DNA of 21,111 bases from JACJWR01 sp964547485 (GTDB lineage Bacteria > Actinomycetota > Actinomycetes > S36-B12 > UBA10799), in assembly GCA_964547485.1 (NCBI GenBank), contig CAZJNU010000047.1:1-21111 (forward strand). The letters run 5' to 3'. Shown here in pieces: positions 1-6,800 of this stretch. The notes beneath the pieces are model-generated. The model did not search any database. It had not been told where the DNA came from and saw only the letters and a program-made list of their open reading frames with translations. Made by a program: the position numbers and the translations under genes. Each line of letters starts with the position of its first letter. Position 1 is the first letter of the stretch.

Positions 1-484
1 CCCACGCCGCGGCGACCACCACCTGACACGCACACGCCCACCCCGGCACAGACCCAGGCACCGGCTCAAGTCCAGGCATCTCCTCACCCTTGTGATCCAC
101 CCGACACGCCCCCGTCGGGATCGCCGCCACCGCCGCCAACAACACTGGCCCCGGCGGCAACAACATCAGATCCCGCACCGCCGACGACAACCGCACCTCG
201 GCCCACTGCGCCGACACCCACCCCGGACACGACTCCAACCACCACAACGACACCAACCGCGCCAACCCCGACTCCCACACACCACCCGACACCGCCACAT
301 CCGGACTCTCACCGGCATCAGCGACTTCTGCGTCCGCGTCGGCATCCGCATCGGAGTAGGCATCCTGCGCAGCGGCGTCAGCGGCCTCCTCCTGCGCGGC
401 CTTCTCGGCGGCGCCTGCAGTCCAGACATCAATATCGCGCGACAGGTCGATCACCACCGGCCCAAGCCCCGACCACGATTCCAT
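1..484 (-). CDS. DUF222 / HNH endonuclease-type (13E12-like) protein, N-terminal part, cut by window edge
   Basis: An open minus-strand frame runs from an ATG at 484 to the left edge, 161 codons without a stop. The translation begins MESWSGLGPVVIDLSRDIDV. It continues with an acidic Ala/Asp-rich stretch (residues 24-53), then SAQWAEVRLSSAVRDLMLLP and a Cys-containing segment ending in CACQVVVAAAW. I recognise this as the N-terminal DUF222 region of the actinobacterial 13E12/HNH-endonuclease family. The HNH domain would lie beyond the edge, so nuclease activity cannot be shown. Third codon positions are strongly G-rich (GTG, TTG, GCG, CGG). A GTG three codons upstream (493) is an alternative start; a G-rich run at 494-499 could serve as ribosome binding site for the ATG. 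The promoter region carries damage-response sites. Relatives are multicopy and mobile-like in actinobacteria and several are SOS-induced in mycobacteria. Family assignment is from memory of the motif pattern. Confidence 0.72.
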   Translation of the reverse strand, partial: MESWSGLGPVVIDLSRDIDVWTAGAAEKAAQEEAADAAAQDAYSDADADADAEVADAGESPDVAVSGGVWESGLARLVSLWWLESCPGWVSAQWAEVRLSSAVRDLMLLPPGPVLLAAVAAIPTGACRVDHKGEEMPGLEPVPGSVPGWACACQVVVAAAW

Positions 485-510
485 GCTGTTCACCCCCCAA
501 GGCGATTCAC

Positions 511-555
511 TGAACGAACCCCAACTGAACGAGCCCCAACCGAACGAACCCGCCT
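511..555. repeat. Three tandem copies of a 15-nt unit in the DUF222 gene leader
   Basis: Units at 511-525 (TGAACGAACCCCAAC), 526-540 (TGAACGAGCCCCAAC) and 541-555 (CGAACGAACCCGCCT, diverged at its end) follow head to tail. They lie between the LexA box and the start codon of the minus-strand DUF222 gene, so they would be in its untranslated leader. No function is evident; replication slippage is the simplest origin. Confidence 0.8.
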
Positions 556-557
556 GC

Positions 558-573
558 TCGAACTTACGTTCTA
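558..573 (-). promoter_or_regulatory. LexA operator (SOS box) upstream of the DUF222 gene
   Basis: TCGAACTTACGTTCTA matches the mycobacterial/actinobacterial LexA box TCGAAC-N4-GTTCGA at 11 of 12 fixed positions; the only mismatch is T for G at position 15. It sits directly downstream of a TATTCT -10 element on the minus strand, where LexA would cover the transcription start. It lies 74 nt upstream of the ATG at 484. SOS boxes upstream of 13E12-family genes are known in mycobacteria. Confidence 0.75.
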
Positions 574-596
574 AGAATACATCGAGCTCCCGACAG
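574..596 (-). promoter_or_regulatory. Candidate RecA-NDp-type (PafBC-dependent) promoter for the DUF222 gene
   Basis: On the minus strand, CTGTCGGGA (596-588) is followed by exactly 8 nt and then TATTCT (579-574). The known RecA-NDp motif is TTGTCRGTG-N8-TANNNT. The core TGTCRG, the 8-nt spacing and the TANNNT -10 all fit; three outer bases of the upstream half differ. The -10 directly abuts the LexA box at 558-573. Since PafBC works through this motif in mycobacteria, the gene may be controlled by both damage pathways. The partial match in the upstream half leaves room for chance. Confidence 0.5.
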
Positions 597-663
597 TTTC
601 ATGTAGGCACGTCGACCGAGTCACTAATGCGGCGCCTCCTGTGCTGAAGCGCACGCGCTCTGG

Positions 664-780
664 GTGGCGACGGAGTTCCTGACGGAGGCGCAGATCCGCG
701 CGGCCGGGCGGTTCGAGGGCGTGCCGCCGCGGTCGGGTCTGGATCTGTTCGTCTTGTTCGACGCCGCTGATGGGGCCTGA
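664..780 (+). pseudogene. Probable relic of a Tn3-family transposase N-terminus (DUF4158-like)
   Basis: From a GTG at 664 the plus strand reads VATEFLTEAQIRAAGRFEGV, then PPRSGLDLFVLFDAADGA and a TGA at 778-780, only 38 codons. The spacing FLT-x-x-Q-x(4)-GRF-x-G-x-P-x(4)-L-x-x-F-x-x-FD-x-A-D resembles the start of the DUF4158 domain at the N-terminus of Tn3-family TnpA proteins. It breaks off where the family normally continues with a basic, Arg/Gly-rich segment, and I could not find that continuation convincingly in the other frames. No inverted terminal repeat, resolvase or transposase core is visible. The in-frame stop TAA at 625-627 limits it upstream. I read it as a decayed transposon fragment; chance similarity is possible at this length. 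Confidence 0.42.
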
Positions 781-1084
781 TCAGCGGCGGGGCGTTGGGA
801 CTGGGACCGCCAGCGTGATCGATACCTGCAGGATCTTGACTCAAACACCGGCGCCGGAACGCGCCCGTTCCGACCGGATGGATGCGCCTGCCCGTGCACC
901 GGCGCCATCGAACTAGCGGGTGCCGACCTGCCCTGCTGTCAGAGGACTACTGCGGTCGGTAGACGTCGGATCGGGGTGCGGCTGCCAGCACGGTCACGAT
1001 GCCGGCGCTGACGTCGATTTGGTGGCTGACGAGGCAGGTCTCCCGTCGTGCGCTGTGGCGATCATCGAGCGGCCGCATCGACCG

Positions 1085-1159
1085 CTGGCCGACGCAGTCC
1101 TGGCCGACGCAGTGCTGGCCGACGCAGTGCTGGCCGACGCAGTGCTCGCCGACGATGTC
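1085..1159. repeat. 15-nt tandem repeat array, about five units
   Basis: CTGGCCGACGCAGTC occurs at 1085-1099. It is followed by three identical units CTGGCCGACGCAGTG at 1100-1114, 1115-1129 and 1130-1144, and a diverged unit CTCGCCGACGATGTC at 1145-1159. The unit is a multiple of three, so every frame through it is open and encodes a pentapeptide repeat. One plus frame gives repeated ADAVL, reminiscent of pentapeptide-repeat spacing, but no gene with a credible start contains it. Near-identical units suggest recent expansion. Confidence 0.9.
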
Positions 1160-1165
1160 CAACGC

Positions 1166-1193
1166 GCGTTGGCCGATGCGCGTTGGCCGATGC
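1166..1193. repeat. Two perfect tandem copies of a 14-nt unit
   Basis: GCGTTGGCCGATGC is present at 1166-1179 and again at 1180-1193. Its core TGGCCGATGC differs by one base from the TGGCCGACGC core of the adjacent 15-nt array, so the two arrays probably share an origin. Confidence 0.9.
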
Positions 1194-1399
1194 CAATCGG
1201 CTGCTCGCATTCCAAGGCAATCACGCTCCCCCGATCGACGGCGTCTGCTGCAACCGCTCGAGGACGCAGCAAGGCCAGCTCCGCCCTGTACCGCGATCTG
1301 TTCCTCGCCCACCAAAGCCACGCGAAGGCAACCGCCCACTCCGCTCATCTGTCGGCTGAGAACCAGCTGGCCCCAGCAGACGGAACCGCCCGAGTTCGG

Positions 1400-4144
1400 C
1401 TACCCGACGGAGCTGTAGGCAACCACACTGCGCCGGATCGACCTCGCGGCGAGAACGGCGTTCTTCGCGACCGCAGCCGACTCGTCACCGGACAACACAC
1501 CCGCTGCGTCAGCCACCTGCCCCAAGAAGTCTGCGAGCTGTTTACACCAGCGTACGAAGTCGCCCGGGGCCAGCTCGCACTCCCGCAAGACCTCCTGCAG
1601 CGGGCGGCCGTTGACCCATCGGAAGGCCGGCCAGGCGAATCTGGCGTCCAGGTCTCCGAGGAAGGCCACCCGGTGTTCGCGCTCGAGCGACTTGAGATCT
1701 GCCAGCAGTCGACCCTGGTCACGGATGACGGTCGCCACCTGCGAGTTCGACATCCGCGGTGCCACCGGCTCCTCGCTCGCGCGTCCCTGGAACACCAGCG
1801 TCGAGCAGGCGGCGGCGAGTTCGGCCGGGTCCAATCCGTGCCACAGACCGGTCCGCAAAGCCTCGGCCGCCAGCAGATCGTTGTCGTTGTAGATCCGCGC
1901 GAGCATTCCACCCGGTGGTGTTACCTCGGCGTCGTCGGTGGCGGAGGTCAGGTACCCGAGGTCGGCCAACACCGCACACACTCGGTCGAACTGTCGGGCG
2001 ATCGAGTTGGTGCGCTGCTCGACCCGCGCGGCCAGCGAATCGATTTCCCGCCGCAGCCGATAGTACCGCTGGGCCCAGCGAGCGTGGTCCTCACGCTCGT
2101 CGCAACCATGGCAGGGGTGCTTGCGCAGCCGCGCTCGCAATTGCTGGATTTCAACGTCGGCGGTGCCGGGTCCGCCGCGCTCCTTGCGAGGCCGTCGGAT
2201 CTCGACTCCTCGTACCTTGTCCAGCAGAGAGTGGGCCAACTCCCGGCGCGCGGTCGCACTGCGGGCATTGAAGTTCTTGGGGATACGCAGCCGCTCGACC
2301 GGCTCCACCGGTCCCGGGAAATCGATGACCGAGAGCCGCCGCACCTGTCGATCGACGGTCATCACCTGTGGTCGGGGGTCCTCCCCGTCGACCAGGCCCG
2401 GGTCGATCACGACCGCCGGCCCTGCCCTGCGCCCTGTCGGCACAACGATGATGTCCCCCGGGCGGAGCCGTTCCAGGGTTCGGGCGGCACTCGATCTGCG
2501 AGCCGCTTGACCGGCTCGCGACAGCGACTTCTCCCGCTGGCCGATCTGCTCACGGATACCGGCGTATTCCACGAAGTCCCCCAAGTGGCAGACCATCGCC
2601 TCCCGATAGCCTTCGGCCGCCTCCTCCTGCCTTCGGAGTTGGGTGGCAAGCCCCACTACCGCTCGATCGGCCTGAAACTGTGCGAACGACGTCTCCAGCA
2701 CCTCCCGGGCGGTGTGGTGCCCCAGTTGCGCCACCAGGTTGACGGCCATGTTGTAGGACGGATGGAAGCTGGACCGCAGCGGATACGTGCGGGTGGACGC
2801 GCGACCGGCGAGGTCGACCGGGTCGAGTCCCTGATGCCAGACGACCACGGCGTGGCCCTCGACGTCGATACCGCGGCGACCGGCCCGACCGGTGAGTTGG
2901 GTGTACTCCCCCGGGGTGATATCGGCGTGGGTCTCGCCGTTCCACTTGCTCAGTTTCTCGAGCACCACGCTGCGGGCCGGCATGTTGATGCCGAGCGCCA
3001 GCGTCTCGGTGGCGAAGACCGCCTTGATCAGTCCGTGTTGGAACAGTCCCTCAACGACCTCTTTGAATGTCGGAAGCATGCCCGCGTGGTGGGCAGCCAC
3101 CCCACGGCTGAGCATGTCCACCCAGTCGTCGTAGCCGAGCAGGGCCAGGTCGGCCTCGGGCAGATGGGCGCAGGCGGTGTCTGCGATGTCGCGGATCAGC
3201 GCCGCCTCCGCCGCGCTGGTCAGCCGCAGGCCACCCGCGACGCACTGGTCGGCGGCGGCGTCACAGCCGGCCCGGGAGAAGATGAACGTTATTGCGGGCA
3301 GCAGGTCCTCCTGCCGCAACTTCTCAATCACTTCGATTCTGCTCGGCGGCCGCGGCCCGCGGGGTCCGCGCCTGCGGTAGCTGCCACGATTGGCGTTCAA
3401 CTTCTCCGCCTGTCGCGCCTCCCGGGCCAACCGTGCCAATTCGGGGTTGAGTTGACCGGCGTCCTGATCGGCGTAGAGGTCGTGTAGCCGATTGCCCACC
3501 GCCACGTGCTGCCACAGCGGCACCGGACGGTGCTCCTCGACGATCACGGTTGCCGATCCGCGCACCGTGGCAAGCCAGTCGCCGAACTCTTCGGCGTTGC
3601 TGACCGTGGCCGACAGCGCGGCCACCGAGACACTCTCCGGCAACTGGATCAGCACCTCCTCCCAGACCGCCCCTCGAGAACGGTCAGCCAGGTAGTGCAC
3701 CTCGTCCATCACCACGTGGCTCAGGCCGGTGAGCGCGGACGACTGCTCATAGAGCATGTTGCGCAGCACCTCGGTCGTCATCACCACCACCGGTGCGTCG
3801 CCGTTGATCGAGTTGTCGCCGGTGAGCAGGCCAACGCCGGATTCGCCATAGGTCGCCACCAGATCGCTGAACTTCTGGTTGCTGAGGGCCTTGATGGGCG
3901 TGGTGTAGAAGGCTCTGCTGCCGGCGGTGACAGCCAGGTGGATGGCGAATTCACCCACCACTGTCTTGCCCGACCCAGTGGGTGCCGCCACCAGCACGGT
4001 GTCGCCCGCCTCCAGTGCCCGGCAAGCCCGGACCTGGAAATCGTCGAGTTGGAAGTCGAGCCCGGCGGTGAACTTCGCCAGCTCGGTGGTGCGGTCACGT
4101 TCACGGAGCTTGGCCGCGGCGAATCGTTCGGCGGGCGAAGTCAC
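1400..4144 (-). CDS. helY: HelY, Ski2/Mtr4-like superfamily 2 DEVH-box helicase
   Basis: A 914-aa ATP-dependent RNA/DNA helicase of the Ski2-like family, homologous in type and place to mycobacterial helY. Visible motifs are Walker A APTGSGKT (54-61), DEVH Walker B (147-150), LSAT motif III (177-180) and motif VI QLTGRAGRRG (416-425). A long C-terminal part with the Ski2/Mtr4 character follows. An Arg-rich insert (about 253-268) separates the two RecA lobes. The exact substrate of HelY is not established. I chose the GTG at 4144 because it begins VTSPAERFAA, leading straight into the helicase core, and leaves a 10-nt gap after the dagK-like stop. The upstream ATG at 4234 would overlap that gene by 80 nt. 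It is the last gene of the zinc-ribbon/tatA/tatC/dagK run. The assignment is firm; the start is slightly uncertain because the ribosome binding site (GAGTCGAG region) is weak. Confidence 0.93.
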   Translation of the reverse strand: MTSPAERFAAAKLRERDRTTELAKFTAGLDFQLDDFQVRACRALEAGDTVLVAAPTGSGKTVVGEFAIHLAVTAGSRAFYTTPIKALSNQKFSDLVATYGESGVGLLTGDNSINGDAPVVVMTTEVLRNMLYEQSSALTGLSHVVMDEVHYLADRSRGAVWEEVLIQLPESVSVAALSATVSNAEEFGDWLATVRGSATVIVEEHRPVPLWQHVAVGNRLHDLYADQDAGQLNPELARLAREARQAEKLNANRGSYRRRGPRGPRPPSRIEVIEKLRQEDLLPAITFIFSRAGCDAAADQCVAGGLRLTSAAEAALIRDIADTACAHLPEADLALLGYDDWVDMLSRGVAAHHAGMLPTFKEVVEGLFQHGLIKAVFATETLALGINMPARSVVLEKLSKWNGETHADITPGEYTQLTGRAGRRGIDVEGHAVVVWHQGLDPVDLAGRASTRTYPLRSSFHPSYNMAVNLVAQLGHHTAREVLETSFAQFQADRAVVGLATQLRRQEEAAEGYREAMVCHLGDFVEYAGIREQIGQREKSLSRAGQAARRSSAARTLERLRPGDIIVVPTGRRAGPAVVIDPGLVDGEDPRPQVMTVDRQVRRLSVIDFPGPVEPVERLRIPKNFNARSATARRELAHSLLDKVRGVEIRRPRKERGGPGTADVEIQQLRARLRKHPCHGCDEREDHARWAQRYYRLRREIDSLAARVEQRTNSIARQFDRVCAVLADLGYLTSATDDAEVTPPGGMLARIYNDNDLLAAEALRTGLWHGLDPAELAAACSTLVFQGRASEEPVAPRMSNSQVATVIRDQGRLLADLKSLEREHRVAFLGDLDARFAWPAFRWVNGRPLQEVLRECELAPGDFVRWCKQLADFLGQVADAAGVLSGDESAAVAKNAVLAARSIRRSVVAYSSVG

Positions 4145-4154
4145 GTACTCGACT

Positions 4155-5096
4155 CTAGTGGCGGCACGGCACGATGGCGGTGACCGCCTTCGGCCTGACC
4201 TCGATGTCAATCGGCAATGGTCCGACGAGTTCACCGTCGGCGTAGGCGACTTGCTTGGCAGCGTCGAGGTGGATGGTGTGTGCCGAGTAGACAGTCACTG
4301 ATTCGTGCTCGATGTGACGACCGGAGAAGACCTTAGGGAACACCTTCAGGAAGGTCCCCTTGCTCACCTCTCCGAGGAAGGTCACCGCCAACTCACCGTC
4401 GTCGACTATCGCGGTCGGGCATACCTTCATTCCGCCCCCGTAGGAGACGCCGTTCCCGACCGCTACCAGCATCGCCCGTGCGTCGTGATTCCGGCCGTCG
4501 ACCGTGAACGTGTAGTCGAGCGGTTTGAACACCCGCAACTCCGCCAACGTGCTGATCAGATAGCGGGCCTGCCCCTTGGGCCACGACATCCGGTTCGCGC
4601 GTTCATTCACCAACGAGTCGAATCCAGAACTGAGCACGCCGAGGAAGAACCGCGAGGTTCCGTCACGGGCGTCCACATGTCCGGCATCGACCTGCCGCAC
4701 ACATCCGTCGGCGATCACGTCGGCGGCCGCCTCCACATCGTTCAACGGCACTTGCAGCGAGCGGGCATTGTCGTCGCCCGTGCCGACCGGGATGATTCCC
4801 AACGGCGTGCTGGTGCCAGCCACCGCCTGCAGGGCGAGGTGGACCGTCCCGTCGCCACCGCAGGCGATGAGGGCATCGGTACCGGCCTCGACTGCTTCCG
4901 CAGCCGCCGACATCGCGCCAGCCGCTGAACCGCCCAGCACCTCTGTCACCTCGAGCCCGCGCTCCCGCAGCCTGCTCGCGGCGATTGGGGCGTTCTTGCC
5001 TCCTCGGCCGCGACCGGACGTCGGATTGATCAGCAGGGACACGTGCCGCAGCGTCCTGTGATGCTCGCCAGGGCCGGGTCCTTCAGATTGCGTCAT
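4155..5096 (-). CDS. Diacylglycerol/lipid kinase family protein (DAGK catalytic domain)
   Basis: The 313-aa protein fits the DagK/YegS/LCB5 family, which transfers phosphate from ATP to a lipid hydroxyl such as diacylglycerol or a sphingoid base. The ATP-binding N-terminal domain shows NPTSGRGRG (24-32), the catalytic GGDGT (80-84) and PVGTGDDNA (103-111), the last corresponding to the family's GTGND-type loop. The C-terminal beta-rich domain ends with KQVAYADGELVGPLPIDIEV, typical of the family. It is cytosolic, with no signal peptide or membrane segment. Its ATG overlaps the tatC stop as ATGA (translational coupling), and helY follows after 10 nt. The lipid substrate cannot be read from sequence: a diacylglycerol kinase of phospholipid recycling and a kinase for another lipid are both possible. 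Confidence 0.88.
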   Translation of the reverse strand: MTQSEGPGPGEHHRTLRHVSLLINPTSGRGRGGKNAPIAASRLRERGLEVTEVLGGSAAGAMSAAAEAVEAGTDALIACGGDGTVHLALQAVAGTSTPLGIIPVGTGDDNARSLQVPLNDVEAAADVIADGCVRQVDAGHVDARDGTSRFFLGVLSSGFDSLVNERANRMSWPKGQARYLISTLAELRVFKPLDYTFTVDGRNHDARAMLVAVGNGVSYGGGMKVCPTAIVDDGELAVTFLGEVSKGTFLKVFPKVFSGRHIEHESVTVYSAHTIHLDAAKQVAYADGELVGPLPIDIEVRPKAVTAIVPCRH

Positions 5097-5971
5097 GACG
5101 AGGAACCTACATCGGGATCGTCCCTCGAAGGTATCGGACTCACCTCGTCATCCGACCATTTCGTGTAGTCGGGCTCGCCACCTCTGCGAGCGCGACGACG
5201 ATCGTTGACGAGGCAGAAGATGATGGCCAACACGACTAGGCCCAGCACCGGCAGGGAGAGCACCAGCATCGAAATCGGGTCCCCGGACGGGGTGGCGACG
5301 GCGCCGAACACGAACACCGAGAAGATGATGATGCGCCACGCTGCCATCAGTCGCTTGCCGGACAGCACCCCGACCAGGTTTAGCGCGATCAGAACAACCG
5401 GCGTCAGGAATCCCACCCCGAAGACGATCACGGTGCGCAGGAAGAACGATAGGTACTTGCTTACTTCGACGTAGTTGCCGACCCCTTCCGGGGTGAATCC
5501 GAACAGCAGGCTCAGGCCCTTGGGCAGGAAGATGTAGGCCATCACCACGCCGACCAGGAACAGCGGCAGGCTGCCGGCAACGAAGAGGTAAGCATTCCGG
5601 CGCTCGTTCTTGCGGAGGCCGGGGGTGATGAACCGCCACAGTTGGTACAGCCATACCGGCGACGACAGGATGATGCCGGCGACGGCACTGATCTTCAGTT
5701 TCAGGGTGAACGCCTCGCCGACGCCCAGCACGACAATCTGGACCGTCTGGCCCTTGCCCCGCGCCTCGACGATCACCTGGTCGATCGGCTCCCGGAGGAC
5801 AGCGAAGAGCGGTTCATAGTAGATCCAGCCAAGGACCATCCCCACCGCCAGGGCAAGCGCACTCTTGACTAGCCGGGAGCGCAACTCCCGAAGGTGATCG
5901 GTGAGGGTCATCGACGACTCGACCACTTGGTCGTCGCTCTGACTGCTGATGCCTTCGTCGAACGTGGTCAT
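5093..5971 (-). CDS. tatC: TatC, Sec-independent (twin-arginine) protein translocase subunit
   Basis: The 292-aa polytopic protein is the receptor of the twin-arginine translocase, which recognises RR signal peptides and exports folded proteins. The cytosolic N-terminal motif HLRELRSRL (26-34) precedes the first membrane helix (about 36-53). The signature SSPVWLYQLWRFITPGL (103-119) and further hydrophobic segments to about residue 256 give the six-helix topology. A charged C-terminal tail of about 35 residues (Arg-rich, then Asp/Ser-rich) extends past the last helix, which is longer than in E. coli TatC. The ATG at 5971 lies 10 nt after the tatA stop; Met21 (MTLTDHLREL) is a possible shorter start, so the first 20 residues are less certain. 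There is a 4-nt ATGA overlap with the lipid-kinase gene. Confidence 0.96.
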   Translation of the reverse strand: MTTFDEGISSQSDDQVVESSMTLTDHLRELRSRLVKSALALAVGMVLGWIYYEPLFAVLREPIDQVIVEARGKGQTVQIVVLGVGEAFTLKLKISAVAGIILSSPVWLYQLWRFITPGLRKNERRNAYLFVAGSLPLFLVGVVMAYIFLPKGLSLLFGFTPEGVGNYVEVSKYLSFFLRTVIVFGVGFLTPVVLIALNLVGVLSGKRLMAAWRIIIFSVFVFGAVATPSGDPISMLVLSLPVLGLVVLAIIFCLVNDRRRARRGGEPDYTKWSDDEVSPIPSRDDPDVGSSS

Positions 5972-5981
5972 GCTCCGAGGA

Positions 5982-6341
5982 TCAGGCGGAGTTGCCGGAA
6001 TGCGGGCTGGCCGTTTCGGCGGCGGAGCCTGAAGTTGACGGTGCTGGCTGCGCCGCCGGTGCTGGCTGCGCGACTGGGGCCGGCTGGGCTACCGGTGCTG
6101 GCTGCGCCACCGGTGCCGGCTGAGCCACCGGTGCCGGCTGAGCGGACTGCTCCAGAGTTGGGGTGGCGCTGCCGTCGACTCCGGCGGCCTTGTCGTCCTC
6201 AAGCAGACCCTTGGTCTCGGCCTTGAAGATGCGCAGCGACCTTCCGATTCCACGCGCCGCATCCGGCAACTTCTTGGAGCCGAACAGCAGCAGCACGATC
6301 ACAACAAGAATGATGAGTTCCCAGGGCTTCAAGCCAGCCAT
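5982..6341 (-). CDS. tatA: TatA, twin-arginine translocase pore-forming subunit
   Basis: A 119-aa protein with one N-terminal membrane helix (about 8-20) followed by FGSKKLPDAARGIGRSLRIF (20-39), the hinge and amphipathic helix diagnostic of TatA/TatE. TatA oligomers form the conduit for folded substrates bound to TatC. The ATG at 6341 is chosen because GAGGAGAGG lies just upstream and the protein then begins directly before the membrane helix; a longer frame to 6398 adds an unrelated N-terminus. The C-terminal half is a low-complexity tail built of QPAPVA repeats. Gene order tatA-tatC matches mycobacteria; no tatB is in the window. Confidence 0.95.
   Translation of the reverse strand: MAGLKPWELIILVVIVLLLFGSKKLPDAARGIGRSLRIFKAETKGLLEDDKAAGVDGSATPTLEQSAQPAPVAQPAPVAQPAPVAQPAPVAQPAPAAQPAPSTSGSAAETASPHSGNSA
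6039..6140 (-). repeat. 18-nt coding repeat: hexapeptide QPAPVA tail of TatA
   Basis: Residues 68-101 of TatA consist of QPAPVA four times, QPAPAA once and a final QPAP, encoded by imperfect 18-nt repeats. The tail is rich in Pro/Ala and uncharged, so probably extended and disordered on the cytosolic side. Copy number probably varies between strains. Confidence 0.9.
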
Positions 6342-6443
6342 GCCGAACCTCTCCTCAGGTGGCCGTTGCGGCCGCGTCAATACGGATGTGCGAAGCATAC
6401 GCCCTGCGTCAGCTCGACCGACGCAGACTTTCCACTAACGGCA

Positions 6444-6800
6444 TCAGCGCCGGATGCGCCTCTTACGTGAGCGGGGAGCGAGCGGGGTGCTTATCCGTGC
6501 GAGCCCGGCGGCCATCGCTGAGTCGTCGGTCAGCACCAAAGCGAAGTCCAGCAGGTCGTCGTAGCCGATCGGCCCGCCGACGTGGGGCTCAAGGGCCTCG
6601 GCCGGTACGTGCACGGTTGGCACACCGGCGCTACTCAGCAGGTCCACGACTTCGGAATCGGCCGCTTTCTGCACCTTCTCACCGCACTCCGGGCAATCGA
6701 AAGAATAGGTGGCCCAATTCGGTGCGATGCACAGTGACAGGTCACCCGGTGCCAGGTCGATATCGCCACACTCCGGGCAAGTGACCTTGATCGTGGTCAT
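6444..6800 (-). CDS. Small zinc-ribbon protein of unknown function
   Basis: A 118-aa protein beginning MTTIKVTCPECGDIDLAP. Two CPECG knuckles (Cys8/Cys11 and Cys36/Cys39) should form one four-cysteine zinc ribbon. A mixed acidic/hydrophobic region follows, including GGPIGYDDLLDFALVL (75-90), and a basic tail rich in Arg/Lys (108-118). The ATG at 6800 has a strong site, GGAGGTGG, about 4 nt upstream. It appears to be the first gene of the run that continues with tatA, tatC, the lipid kinase and helY. About 100 nt separate its stop from the tatA start, so tatA may have its own promoter. I do not recognise a named family. A zinc ribbon with a basic tail would suit nucleic-acid or protein binding, but that is only a guess. 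Confidence 0.8.
   Translation of the reverse strand: MTTIKVTCPECGDIDLAPGDLSLCIAPNWATYSFDCPECGEKVQKAADSEVVDLLSSAGVPTVHVPAEALEPHVGGPIGYDDLLDFALVLTDDSAMAAGLARISTPLAPRSRKRRIRR

Larger units (their letters stand above)
485..1399. other. 915-nt stretch without a convincing intact gene
   Basis: This lies between the helY stop and the start of the DUF222 gene. It holds the LexA and RecA-NDp-like sites, the leader repeats, the transposase-like relic and two tandem-repeat arrays, all listed separately. The remaining open frames on either strand (for example 947-1348 minus and 999-1418 plus) encode low-complexity, Arg/Pro/Ala-rich peptides without recognisable domains or good ribosome binding sites. 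No clear rho-independent terminator follows helY. The region looks like decayed accessory DNA at the edge of a conserved operon. Confidence 0.6.

Noticed and set aside
92..574. Plus-strand open frame of 160 codons at the left end
   Set aside because: Arg/His/Pro-rich shadow antisense to the DUF222 reading frame, which has recognisable motifs.
1085..1193. Short regular repeats as a CRISPR array
   Set aside because: The units are contiguous, with no unique spacers between them, and no cas genes are in the window.
947..1348. Minus-strand open frame spanning the 15-nt repeats (133 codons)
   Set aside because: No recognisable domain, no good ribosome binding site, and its openness is partly due to the 15-nt repeat having no stops in any frame.
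920..3487. Very long plus-strand open frame (855 codons)
   Set aside because: Most of it lies antisense to helY, whose minus-strand product has all helicase motifs. The translation is Arg/Gly/Val-rich without domains; high GC gives long spurious antisense frames.
4145..4234. Extended N-terminus of HelY from an ATG at 4234
   Set aside because: It would overlap the lipid-kinase gene by 80 nt and the added residues are Arg/Ser-rich without family similarity; the GTG at 4144 fits better.
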